DNA of 38,309 bases from UMGS1696 sp963643035. Its GTDB lineage: Bacteria > Bacillota > Clostridia > Oscillospirales > CAG-272. The notes beneath the pieces are model-generated. The model was not told where the DNA came from, did not search any database, and saw nothing but the letters and a program-made list of their open reading frames with translations. Shown in pieces: positions 24,712 through 32,826 of this stretch. The stretch covers positions 1 through 38,309 of the forward strand of contig CAVIKO010000020.1 in assembly GCA_963643035.1 (NCBI GenBank), in the 5' to 3' direction. How positions within the stretch are numbered: the first letter of the stretch is position 1; each line of letters begins with the position of its first letter. The position numbers were made by a program, and so were the translations under genes.

Positions 24712-25842
24712 ATGCGTATATCAGGTACCCAGATCATTCTCTGGATTATGGCGGCATTTTCTGTCCTTGGCACCATTGACCGGATCCTGCCGCAAAAATA
24801 CAAACGCGGATACGGCGAGTCGTTTGAGTGGGGAATCCGAACCACAGGACCGCTGATTCTCTCCATGGCTGCTACCTACGCCGTCGCGCCTTCTCTCGCA
24901 GCGTTGCTGAAGCCCATTGTCATTCCCATTTGTACGGCAATCGGTACAGATCCGGGGGTGTTCCCTGGGATGCTCCTTGCTGCCGATATGGGCGGATATC
25001 CACTGGCGGTTGAAATGGCTGGATCGGAAGCTCTCGGCAATTTCGGAGGGTTGATTCTAGGCACCATGATGGGCGTGACGATCGTATTTACCATACCGGT
25101 TTTTCTGCCGATGATCCAGAAGGAGGATACTGCCATTTTCGCTCTCGGCATTCTCTGCGGATTGCTGACCATTCCGCTCGGTGCCATTGTTGGTGGACTA
25201 TTGATGGGATTATCCATGCGCGTGATCCTTGTCAATTTGCTGCCGCTTGCCGTACTTGCTGGAATGATTGCTCTCGGACTCCTCTTATGGAAAAACGGTA
25301 CGATTCGTGTGTTCTGCGGATTCGGGCAGATTGTCTCTGTGCTGCTGGCGTTGCTCCTCGGTGTCGCGGTTTTTCAGTCGATCACAGGGACATCGCTGCC
25401 GTTGTTTGGTGCAATGCAGACCGTGGATCCCGGTACGACGATTTCTCGGCTCGATGAGGGCTTGCTAGTATGCGCACGGATCGGATTGATGTTGGCGGGA
25501 GCGTTCCCACTGATGCGGTTTCTTGAGAAGCAACTTTCCCAAGTTCTGCAGCGTGTAGGAGCAAAAGCCGGAATCTCGGCAACAGCGGTTCTTGGCATGA
25601 TTGCCAACCTCACGAATAGTCTTGCGATGATGCAGTTGTTCCCGGAGATGGATCAGCGCGGCAAGCTATATAACATCGCGTTTACGGTATCCGCATCCTT
25701 CCTCATCGGAGATCATCTTGCTTTTGCCGCCAGCGTGGAGCCGGATATGGTGATCCCGATGCTTGTCGGTAAAGCGGTTTCCGGCATGAGTGCCATTTTT
25801 CTTGCCGCCATTCTCGCACCGCGGATTTTGGATAAAGCATAG
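24712..25842 (+). CDS. eutH: Ethanolamine permease-like membrane protein EutH
   Basis: The 376-residue protein is mostly membrane helices (about ten or eleven). It shows EutH features: an early LGTIDRILPQKYKRGYGESFEWGI, the conserved DMGGYPLA near 92-99, and a late FLIGDHLAFAASVEP near 333-347. EutH is thought to carry ethanolamine across the membrane. No other eut genes (ammonia lyase, shell proteins, regulators) lie nearby, so this is an orphan copy, possibly scavenging ethanolamine or carrying something else. It is a single-gene unit with its own promoter. The family call is firm; the substrate is less so. Confidence 0.88.
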   Translation: MRISGTQIILWIMAAFSVLGTIDRILPQKYKRGYGESFEWGIRTTGPLILSMAATYAVAPSLAALLKPIVIPICTAIGTDPGVFPGMLLAADMGGYPLAVEMAGSEALGNFGGLILGTMMGVTIVFTIPVFLPMIQKEDTAIFALGILCGLLTIPLGAIVGGLLMGLSMRVILVNLLPLAVLAGMIALGLLLWKNGTIRVFCGFGQIVSVLLALLLGVAVFQSITGTSLPLFGAMQTVDPGTTISRLDEGLLVCARIGLMLAGAFPLMRFLEKQLSQVLQRVGAKAGISATAVLGMIANLTNSLAMMQLFPEMDQRGKLYNIAFTVSASFLIGDHLAFAASVEPDMVIPMLVGKAVSGMSAIFLAAILAPRILDKA

Positions 25843-25882
25843 GTAAATCTTCCGCGATCCTATTTTTTCATATAGTACATCA

Positions 25883-26138
25883 TCAAAATGATTTGAGTAT
25901 GCGGATCACACCCCATAGCCTGCTCCGTGCCAGTACATCCAGTCCGAGTGTGAGTTCATAGAGAAAGGAAAATTCGCGGTTCACCAATCAATGCCATAGC
26001 GATGCTCAGCCGTCTATGACAGTCACTGGACAGCCTGCCTGCCCGTTTACCGAGTACGGATTCGGTTCCGAGTTTTTCACCAGTTGTTTGTTTTTCTTTC
26101 TTTCGGCTTCGATTATGCCGCACAGGAAACGTATGCAA
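25883..26138 (-). pseudogene. Remnant of an ABC-transporter ATPase gene
   Basis: On the - strand, bases 26138-25956 encode a stretch ending RRLSIAMALIGEPRIFLSL, which matches the region after the ABC signature and up to Walker B. A one-base shift near 25959 then opens a second frame (25960-25883) reading ELTLGLDVLARSRLWGVIR, which matches the D-loop and H-loop approach of ABC ATPases (normally DEPTLGLDVLAR). The Walker B aspartate is lost, the signature reads LSSDC in place of LSGG-like, and no Walker A region is found. Upstream, a matching piece (LCGIIEAERKKNKQ) sits in another frame. The several lesions make a real pseudogene more likely than a sequencing error. The rest of the transporter is not visible. 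Confidence 0.75.
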
Positions 26139-26237
26139 ACCACACTGGTAACTGGGGACTGGTAAAGACGTACGTACCTTGAAAATTCTACCTATCTGTA
26201 TAAATAGCTGTGTAATGAGAATTGGTATGTTCGCCTA

Positions 26238-26266
26238 TTGCAAAATGGAAAGCTCTATGGTATAAT
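26238..26266 (+). promoter_or_regulatory. Sigma-A promoter for the MATE gene
   Basis: TTGCAA (26238-26243) and TATAAT (26261-26266) are 17 bases apart. The -10 box is perfect and the -35 box matches five of six. The MATE start lies 78 bases after the -10 box. Confidence 0.75.
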
Positions 26267-26288
26267 CAGTTTCGCATACGCGAAACTG
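26267..26288 (+). promoter_or_regulatory. Palindromic operator candidate at the MATE transcription start
   Basis: CAGTTTCGC and GCGAAACTG form a perfect 9-bp dyad around a four-base centre (ATAC). It begins on the base right after the -10 box and so covers the expected transcription start near 26273. That is where a TetR- or MarR-like repressor would block initiation. The dyad and its position are seen; the repressor is unknown and no regulator gene is near. It could also form a 5'-end RNA hairpin. Confidence 0.65.
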
Positions 26289-26343
26289 GGGTGTTTTGGG
26301 TGCGATATGTCGAGATTTGTATTCTTTTCGGAGGAGGTTTCAA

Positions 26344-27744
26344 ATGGCAAACCGTGTTTCCAACGGTGAGAGAGTGAAGGGTGAAATCCAGATGACAAAC
26401 GGCTCACTGTGGAAAAATATGCTTATATTCAGCATTCCGCTCATGATGTCACAGCTTTTGCAAGTGCTGTTCAATATGGCGGATGTGGCGATCGTCGGCA
26501 AATTTTCCAGTGCGGAGGCATTGGGAGCTGTCGGTTCTACCACGATTCTGGTATCCTTGTTTACCGGCTTTCTCATTGGGATGGGCAGCGCGGTGAATGT
26601 ACGGGTCGCGCAGCATCTTGGAGCCGGTGACAAGGCGCGTACAGCCGCTTCTATCCGAACCTCGTTTGTAATCTGTCTTGCGACAGGGTGTATCATTATG
26701 GTGTTGTGCCTCCTGTCCGCACGATTCATGCTGGAGTTACTTGGTACTAAGGAGGATCTTATTGACGGAGCGGTGCTGTATTTCCGCATATATGCACTCG
26801 GTATGCCTGCGCTCGGTATCTTCAACTTCGGCAACGGTGTGTTGAGCGCAAACGGCGATACAAAACGTCCGCTTGCCTATTTGATGATCGCCGGGATCCT
26901 CAACGTGATTTTCAACCTGTTCTTTGTAATCGTCTGCCATATGGCGGAGGACGGCGTATCACTTGCTAGTATCATCACGCAGTATGTGTCCGCTGTACTG
27001 ATTCTTTGGCATATGGCGCGACAGAACGACGCTTGCACGTTCCGTCTCAGTGATTTAAAAAACGGACTGGATCGAATAGAGGGGAATCGCATTCTTGGAC
27101 TGGGTATTCCGGCCGGATTGCAAAATGCTATATTCGCTGTCGCCAATCTCTTTATCCAAAGTGCCGTCAATTCTTTTGATTCCGTCATTGTCGAGGGCAA
27201 TTCTGCCGCCGCCAATTCTGATTCGATCATCTATAATATCATGGCGGCATTCTATACTGCTTGTTCGACTTTTATGGGACAAAACTGGGGAGCCGGAAAA
27301 CGGGATCGCGTTCTGAAAAGCTACTTTATCGGTGTTGCATATTCTTTTATTGCAGGAGCAGTTCTGGGTGTTGCGCTTTTCTTGTTCGGCAGAGAGTTTC
27401 TATCCCTGTTCGCAAATGACGAGGCAGTTATCGATGCGGGACTCCAACGTACACAGATCATGTGCTTCTCTTATGCTGTCAGTGCCTTTATGGATTGTAC
27501 CATTGCTGCATGCCGGGGTATCGGCAAGAGCCTTGCGCCGACGATTATTGTGATCTTGGGTTCCTGCGTTTTTCGTGTGGTGTGGATCTATACCGTTTTT
27601 GCCCATTTTCACACCATTCCATCCCTATACCTTTTGTATATATTCTCCTGGAGCATTACGGCGATTGCGGAAATTGTATGCTTTATCACAAGCTATAGAA
27701 AATTGACTGCACAGCATGATGCATATACGCCGACGGTGGATTGA
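26344..27744 (+). CDS. MATE-family efflux transporter
   Basis: The 466-residue protein has twelve predicted membrane helices in two bundles. It starts after a short soluble tail with IFSIPLMMSQLLQVLFNMADVAIVGKF, a typical MATE opening with the N-M-A-D segment of helix 1-2. The second half repeats the pattern (ILGLGIPAGLQNAIFAVANLFIQ; TACSTFMGQNWGAGKRDRV). MATE pumps export drugs or metabolites using proton or sodium gradients; substrate cannot be told. ATG 26344 is preceded by GGAGGAGG at 26331-26338; the TTG at 26296 is unlikely. It stands alone between its own promoter with a dyad and its own terminator, which fits inducible control. Confidence 0.92.
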   Translation: MANRVSNGERVKGEIQMTNGSLWKNMLIFSIPLMMSQLLQVLFNMADVAIVGKFSSAEALGAVGSTTILVSLFTGFLIGMGSAVNVRVAQHLGAGDKARTAASIRTSFVICLATGCIIMVLCLLSARFMLELLGTKEDLIDGAVLYFRIYALGMPALGIFNFGNGVLSANGDTKRPLAYLMIAGILNVIFNLFFVIVCHMAEDGVSLASIITQYVSAVLILWHMARQNDACTFRLSDLKNGLDRIEGNRILGLGIPAGLQNAIFAVANLFIQSAVNSFDSVIVEGNSAAANSDSIIYNIMAAFYTACSTFMGQNWGAGKRDRVLKSYFIGVAYSFIAGAVLGVALFLFGREFLSLFANDEAVIDAGLQRTQIMCFSYAVSAFMDCTIAACRGIGKSLAPTIIVILGSCVFRVVWIYTVFAHFHTIPSLYLLYIFSWSITAIAEIVCFITSYRKLTAQHDAYTPTVD

Positions 27745-27791
27745 TCGAACGAAATGCGGTATTTTGCGGATCTGGCCGAAAATTTATAAGA

Positions 27792-27821
27792 AAAAAGCTC
27801 TCTTGTGAAAGAGAGCTTTTT
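27792..27821 (+). terminator. Intrinsic terminator after the MATE gene
   Basis: AAAAAGCTCTCT (27792-27803) pairs perfectly with AGAGAGCTTTTT (27810-27821) around a six-base loop. Five T residues end the right arm, and the A-rich left arm makes it potentially bidirectional. Confidence 0.88.
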
Positions 27822-28153
27822 CGAGTTTTGCAGAGATAAAATATTTATGGAAGGTATGGCATTGTACTTTGTTTTTAATGCAAATCACGCGTGTTTTACA
27901 TAGAGATGTATTGTTTTATATATTCTGTCGGATTTGTTCGAAACGAAATGGGAAAAAACGCATGGAATCGACAAAAAATGCTTGAAATTCCGGCGATTCT
28001 ATAGTATAATAAGGGGGAGAGGAAAGATCAGATGGGAAGTTGGATATAGAGATGGCATTCTATCTGTGAAAGCTGCCGGGAAGCCGTGTATAGAGATGAC
28101 GAATGGAGAGAATGGATCCGGTATAGATACTCTGGAAAGGAGAAAAAACCTGT
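27822..28153. other. Intergenic region and leader before glgB
   Basis: About 330 bases with no supported gene. The first 160 are AT-rich and carry no recognisable element. The glgB promoter lies at 27982-28010, giving a leader of about 135 bases. The leader contains only very short upstream frames and a weak ATAGA/TCTAT hairpin (28046-28063 region); I see no known riboswitch. Confidence 0.5.
27982..28010 (+). promoter_or_regulatory. Sigma-A promoter for the glycogen operon
   Basis: TTGAAA (27982-27987) and TATAAT (28005-28010) are 17 bases apart; only one position departs from consensus. It is the only good promoter I see before the glgB-glgC-glgD-glgA-glgP run. Confidence 0.75.
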
Positions 28154-30169
28154 ATGGATGAAACGATGAACAATTGCCCCGATGTGGAGAACGACGACCT
28201 GCCCGTCTATCTGTTTCATCAGGGAACCAATTTTGAAGCCTATTCCTTTCTCGGTGTACACTGTCTGAACGGTGCGAAAAACGCACGGGCAAAAAACGAT
28301 CCATGGCTGTATGCTGTGCGTGTGTGGGCTCCAAATGCGATCCGTGTCGCGTGGGTCGGCGATTTGCCTGGGCTGGAGAACGGCTGGAAAAACGGTATCC
28401 CACTCAACCGGATTACGGACGGCGGCGTGTGGGAGTTGATCTATCGTTCGGACGTTTCGTTGGAGGGTGTGTTCTATAAATTTGCCATAACCGGACAGGA
28501 TGGTGTCACCTGGTTTAAGGCTGACCCATATGCCTTTTATGATGAAACGTTGCAAAAGACCGCCTCTATTGTGCATACCCTACAACCCTATCCGTGGGGA
28601 GATCAAGAATTTCTGAAAAAGCGGCGCGCGACTATTTGTCCGAAAGCACGCGGATTCCGTCCGAAAGTACAGCATTTTTACAGCGCGCCGATGCACATTT
28701 ACGAAATGCATTTAGGCTCCTGGCATACTACGGACGGCACGTCGACAAAAGACGGCGCGCATTATTGGAACTACCGAAAGATCGCGGACAAGCTCTCGGC
28801 GTATCTCACGGAAATGGGATATACACACGTGGAGCTGCTTCCGGTGATGGAGCATCCGTTTGATGGTTCGTGGGGTTATCAGGTATGCGGCTATTATGCT
28901 CCTACTTCCCGTTATGGGACACCGGAGGATTTTAAGTATTTTGTGGATACCATGCACCGCGCCGGGATCGGGGTAATTCTCGATTGGGTACCGGCACATT
29001 TTCCGAAGGATCGACATGGTCTCTATGAGTTTGACGGGCAGCCGTGTTATGAATATCAGGGAAAGGATCGCATGGAGCATGAGGGCTGGGGAACGCGCTT
29101 CTTTGATGTCGGTCGCCCGGAGGTACAATCATTCCTTATTTCCAACGCGCTGTATTGGCTCCGGGAATACCATGCGGACGGGCTGCGGGTCGATGCCGTG
29201 GCGTCTATGCTCTATCTCGATTATGATAAGAAGCCGGGCGAATGGATTCCGAATGTGGAAGGAAACAATCGAAATCTGGAAGCGATCGCCTTTTTCCGCA
29301 AGCTCAACACAGCTATCCATAACGAGATTCCGGACGCATTGACCATCGCGGAGGAGTCTACGGACTGGCCTATGTTGACAAAACCGGTATCTGAGGGCGG
29401 ATTGGGATTCTCCTTTAAGTGGAATATGGGATTTGCGAACGATATGTTCGATTATGTCGCTACCGATCCGATCGCGCGGAAATATAAGCACGACAAGCTG
29501 ACCTTCCCGCTCATGTACGCGTTCCGGGAACAGTATATTCTACCTGTTTCGCACGACGAGGTGGTGCATGGAAAAAAGTCCCTTGTCGATAAGATGTTCG
29601 GAGAATACGATGACAAATTTTCCTGTATGCGTGCGTTTATGCTCCATATGATGACCATGCCTGGTAAAAAGCTGACATTCATGGGGTGTGAATTTGCGCA
29701 GTTCCGCGAATGGGATTACGAAAATGAGCTGGAATGGTTTATGACAGAGTATCCGCGCCACATCGAAATGCAGCGGTTCTTTGCGGCAATCAACAAGTTC
29801 TATTGTGAAAATCCGCCGCTTTGGGAGATTGACGATTCGTGGGACGGCTTCACCTGGATTGAGCCAAACGATGCCGACCGCAACATCATTTCCTATCGAC
29901 GCAGAGATCGGCACGGCAAGGAACTGATCGTCATTGTCAACTATGCGCCAGTCGTGCGGGAGAATTATACGTTCCGCGTGCCGAAAATGGGACGGTATGA
30001 GGAGGCGTTCTCTACGGATCCCTATGAATTCGGTGGTAAGAACACGCTAAACCCGGATGCGGTACGAACCGTGATTGGCGTGGATGAAAACGGAGAGAGA
30101 ACCTGCACCTGCTCCATTACATTGCCTGCTCTGGGCGGCGTAATCTATCGGAAGGAAAGCAGCTCGTGA
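28154..30169 (+). CDS. glgB: 1,4-alpha-glucan branching enzyme
   Basis: The 671-residue enzyme has an N-terminal carbohydrate-binding module (about 55-150, with VRVWAPNA), the GH13 barrel (HIYEMHLGSWH; ELLPVMEHPFDGSWGYQ, typical of subfamily GH13_9), the nucleophile in GLRVDAVASML, the acid/base in TIAEEST, and the third acid in PVSHDEVVHGK. A C-terminal beta domain ends it. It cuts alpha-1,4 chains and rejoins them as alpha-1,6 branches in glycogen. The first 50 residues are poorly conserved. ATG 28154 has AAAGGAGA upstream. It is first in the glycogen operon. Confidence 0.96.
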   Translation: MDETMNNCPDVENDDLPVYLFHQGTNFEAYSFLGVHCLNGAKNARAKNDPWLYAVRVWAPNAIRVAWVGDLPGLENGWKNGIPLNRITDGGVWELIYRSDVSLEGVFYKFAITGQDGVTWFKADPYAFYDETLQKTASIVHTLQPYPWGDQEFLKKRRATICPKARGFRPKVQHFYSAPMHIYEMHLGSWHTTDGTSTKDGAHYWNYRKIADKLSAYLTEMGYTHVELLPVMEHPFDGSWGYQVCGYYAPTSRYGTPEDFKYFVDTMHRAGIGVILDWVPAHFPKDRHGLYEFDGQPCYEYQGKDRMEHEGWGTRFFDVGRPEVQSFLISNALYWLREYHADGLRVDAVASMLYLDYDKKPGEWIPNVEGNNRNLEAIAFFRKLNTAIHNEIPDALTIAEESTDWPMLTKPVSEGGLGFSFKWNMGFANDMFDYVATDPIARKYKHDKLTFPLMYAFREQYILPVSHDEVVHGKKSLVDKMFGEYDDKFSCMRAFMLHMMTMPGKKLTFMGCEFAQFREWDYENELEWFMTEYPRHIEMQRFFAAINKFYCENPPLWEIDDSWDGFTWIEPNDADRNIISYRRRDRHGKELIVIVNYAPVVRENYTFRVPKMGRYEEAFSTDPYEFGGKNTLNPDAVRTVIGVDENGERTCTCSITLPALGGVIYRKESSS

Positions 30170-30203
30170 CAGAATAGCGACGCAAAATGGACAGATACAG
30201 AAA

Positions 30204-30229
30204 ACGCTGATGTAAGGTTGATTCAGCGT
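30204..30229 (+). repeat. Small hairpin between glgB and glgC
   Basis: ACGCTGA (30204-30210) pairs with TCAGCGT (30223-30229). No T-run follows. It may be an RNA processing or stability element between glgB and glgC, which are 114 bases apart. Otherwise this gap holds only the glgC ribosome binding site (GGGAGGA). Confidence 0.35.
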
Positions 30230-30283
30230 ATCTTGAATAATTACTCGGCAGACTGAAAAAATACATCGGTGGGAGGATAGAAT

Positions 30284-31492
30284 ATGTACAAAAAACAGGA
30301 ATGCGTAGCGATGTTGCTGGCAGGTGGACAGGGTAGCCGCTTGTATGCGCTCACGGATAAGACGGCAAAACCTGCAGTTCCGTTCGGCGGCAAATACCGG
30401 ATCATTGATTTTCCCATGTCCAATTGTGTCAATTCGGGCATTTACACCGTGGGGGTGCTGACGCAGTATCAACCGCTCGTGTTGAATGAGTATATTGGCA
30501 ACGGAAGCCCGTGGGATCTCGACCGAAACCAGAGCGGTGCCACCGTGCTGCCACCGTATCAGGGTAAATCAGGTGCGGACTGGTACAAGGGGACCGCGAA
30601 CGCTATTTATCAGAATCTCAATTTTATCAACCGTTATGACCCCGATTATGTCCTCATTCTCTCCGGCGACCACATCTACAAGATGGATTACAGCAAAATG
30701 CTTGCCGCACATAAAGCAAAAAACGCCGACTGCACTATCGCTGTACTGGAGGTCACGCTGGAGGAAGCAAGCCGCTTCGGAATCATGAATACCGACGACG
30801 AATTGCGGATTGTGGAATTCGAGGAAAAGCCGAAGCACCCGAAAAGCACCAAGGCTTCTATGGGTATCTACATTTTTAATAAGGAACTGCTTGCGAAATA
30901 TCTGACAGAGGATGAAGCGGATCCGGAATCCTCCAAGGATTTTGGAAAGAACATTATCCCAAAAATGCTTACTGACGGTCGAGCCATGTATGCGTATCCC
31001 TTCTCCGGATATTGGAAGGATGTGGGGACAATCCAGTCCCTGTGGGAGGCGAACATGGATCTGCTTGATGAGAAGTCTACGCTTGATCTTGCTGACCCGG
31101 GATGGCTTATCTATTCCCGAAACAATGCGTTTCCGCCCCATTTTGTCGGCAATTATGCTAAAATTTCCCACTCGCTCATCACAGAGGGATGCCAGATCGA
31201 AGGAATCGTCGAAAATTCCGTGTTGTCGAGCGGCGTAAAAGTAGCGCGTGGTGCGTACATAAAGGATTCCGTCATCCTGTCCAACGTCACGGTAGGCGAG
31301 GGTGCTACGATCAACTACAGCATCATCGACAGTGATACCGTAATCGGTCCAGGCAGTGTGATCGGACGAACGCGGAGTGCGGATGAGAAGATCACCGTTG
31401 TCGGCTCTGAGCTGACCATTGAACCTGGACGAGACATTCCTGGCGGCAGCATGGTCAATGGCGAATGGCTCCGGGAACATGGACAGAAATAA
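30284..31492 (+). CDS. glgC: Glucose-1-phosphate adenylyltransferase, catalytic subunit
   Basis: The 402-residue enzyme has the nucleotidyltransferase opening MLLAGGQGSRLYALT near 10-24, a KPAVPFGGKYRIIDFPMSN segment, KGTANAIYQN near 102-111 (the Bacillus/Clostridia form), SGDHIYKMDY near 127-136, and EEKPKHP near 181. The C-terminal left-handed beta helix follows (ENSVLSSGV, DSVILSNV). It makes ADP-glucose from ATP and glucose-1-phosphate, the committed step of glycogen synthesis. glgD follows 15 bases later, and the two probably form a mixed enzyme as in Bacillus. Confidence 0.96.
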   Translation: MYKKQECVAMLLAGGQGSRLYALTDKTAKPAVPFGGKYRIIDFPMSNCVNSGIYTVGVLTQYQPLVLNEYIGNGSPWDLDRNQSGATVLPPYQGKSGADWYKGTANAIYQNLNFINRYDPDYVLILSGDHIYKMDYSKMLAAHKAKNADCTIAVLEVTLEEASRFGIMNTDDELRIVEFEEKPKHPKSTKASMGIYIFNKELLAKYLTEDEADPESSKDFGKNIIPKMLTDGRAMYAYPFSGYWKDVGTIQSLWEANMDLLDEKSTLDLADPGWLIYSRNNAFPPHFVGNYAKISHSLITEGCQIEGIVENSVLSSGVKVARGAYIKDSVILSNVTVGEGATINYSIIDSDTVIGPGSVIGRTRSADEKITVVGSELTIEPGRDIPGGSMVNGEWLREHGQK

Positions 31493-31507
31493 GGAGGGAA
31501 AACACAT

Positions 31508-32660
31508 ATGTCAGTCTGCGGTATCATATTTTCCAACATTCACGACCATAATATTCCCGAACTGACCCGGTACAGAACCATCGCGTCCGTTCCCTTCGGC
31601 TGTCGGTATCGCTTCATCGATTTCACGCTGTCGAATATGGTCAACTCCAATATCTACAATATCAACGTCATTACGCATTATAATTACCAATCTCTGATGG
31701 ATCACATTGGTTCCGGTAAGGACTGGGATCTGGCACGCCGTTCCGGCGGTATCAAGATCCTGCCGCCGTACATCACTGCATATGCCAACAATATCAATGC
31801 TTTGTACCGTACACGGATGGAAGCGTTGAAGAGTGTCAATTATTCCATCAGCCATATCAAGGATGAGTACGTCATCATGTCTGATTGCGATGTGATATGC
31901 AACGTGGATTTTAACGATATTCTGGAAAACCACATCAAAACCGGCGCAGATGTAACTTTGGCGGTTAAATCCGTCGATTTGACCCCGGAGACGGCAAAGA
32001 TCAATGTACTTTTTGATTCCGACGCGGATGGCAGAGTACGCGATATTCTTTCTTACCCGACCCAGTTTACGGGACGCGCGGATATTGGATTGAATATCGT
32101 TGTCATGCGTACCGATTACCTGAAGCAGATCGTTCTTGACGCCATCGCTCACAACTATACGAGCCTTACTACTGATGTTCTGGCGCGCAATATGCAGAAT
32201 CGCAACTACCGCGTGTACAAGTATGACGGATATTTTGCGTGTATCTCCTCTTTCTCCGATTATTACGCGCACAGCATGGAACTGCTCAGCGATGCGTCTG
32301 CACGGGATGCACTCTTCAACGTGAAGGATCGTCCGATCTATACAAAGGTTCGCAATTCGGCACCAGCGTTCTATGCGTCCTCCTCCTCCGTGCGCAATTC
32401 CATGGTTGCGGACGGCTGTGAAATCGAGGGCAGTGTGGAAAATTCCGTCCTGTTCCGCGGCGTAAAGATCGGCAAAAACGCAACAGTCAAGAATTCCATC
32501 ATCATGCAGGATTCCATCATTGGCGACGGCGCGTTCCTCAATCACGTCATCACAGACAAAAATGCCGTTGTGCGCGACAACCGGATGCTCGCGGGTGCCG
32601 ATATTCAGCCGTTCTACATNNNNNNNNNNGTTCTACATTCAGAAGGGACAGATGATCTGA
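31508..32660 (+). CDS. glgD: ADP-glucose pyrophosphorylase regulatory subunit GlgD (assembly gap near the 3' end)
   Basis: The protein resembles GlgC throughout but lacks the catalytic GGxGxRL loop (MSVCGIIFSNIHDH instead) and other catalytic residues, as expected for GlgD, which in Bacillus raises GlgC activity. The beta helix is intact (GSVENSVLFRGVKIG). Near the end, ten N at 32620-32629 are flanked by the same nine bases, GTTCTACAT, on each side. Removing the N-run and one copy restores a 377-residue frame ending QPFYIQKGQMI and a TGA at 32658-32660, the normal GlgD ending. Reading through the N-run instead gives a false tail to 32830. Coordinates here follow the repaired frame. Confidence 0.9.
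32620..32629. other. Artificial gap of ten N inside glgD, flanked by a 9-bp overlap
   Basis: The bases GTTCTACAT occur at 32611-32619 and again at 32630-32638 on either side of the N-run. This is what an unmerged contig overlap looks like. Collapsing it restores an uninterrupted glgD. Confidence 0.9.
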
Positions 32661-32826
32661 TTAACGCGTCGGAAAATCGTATTTTTAAGAAAACGCAGCG
32701 GGAAACACGAAGGTATGATTGGTTTTACCGATCCCTTGCTGATAGACGAAAGATTCCGTGTGCCTTAGGAAAAATCCAAAAATGGAAAGAGCTTTTCTTT
32801 GAGAGAAAGTGGAGAGAGGTTTTGCA

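Noticed and set aside
28096..28161. A 21-codon upstream frame overlapping the glgB start
   Set aside because: It has no ribosome binding site of its own and no conserved content; the AAGGAG inside it serves glgB.
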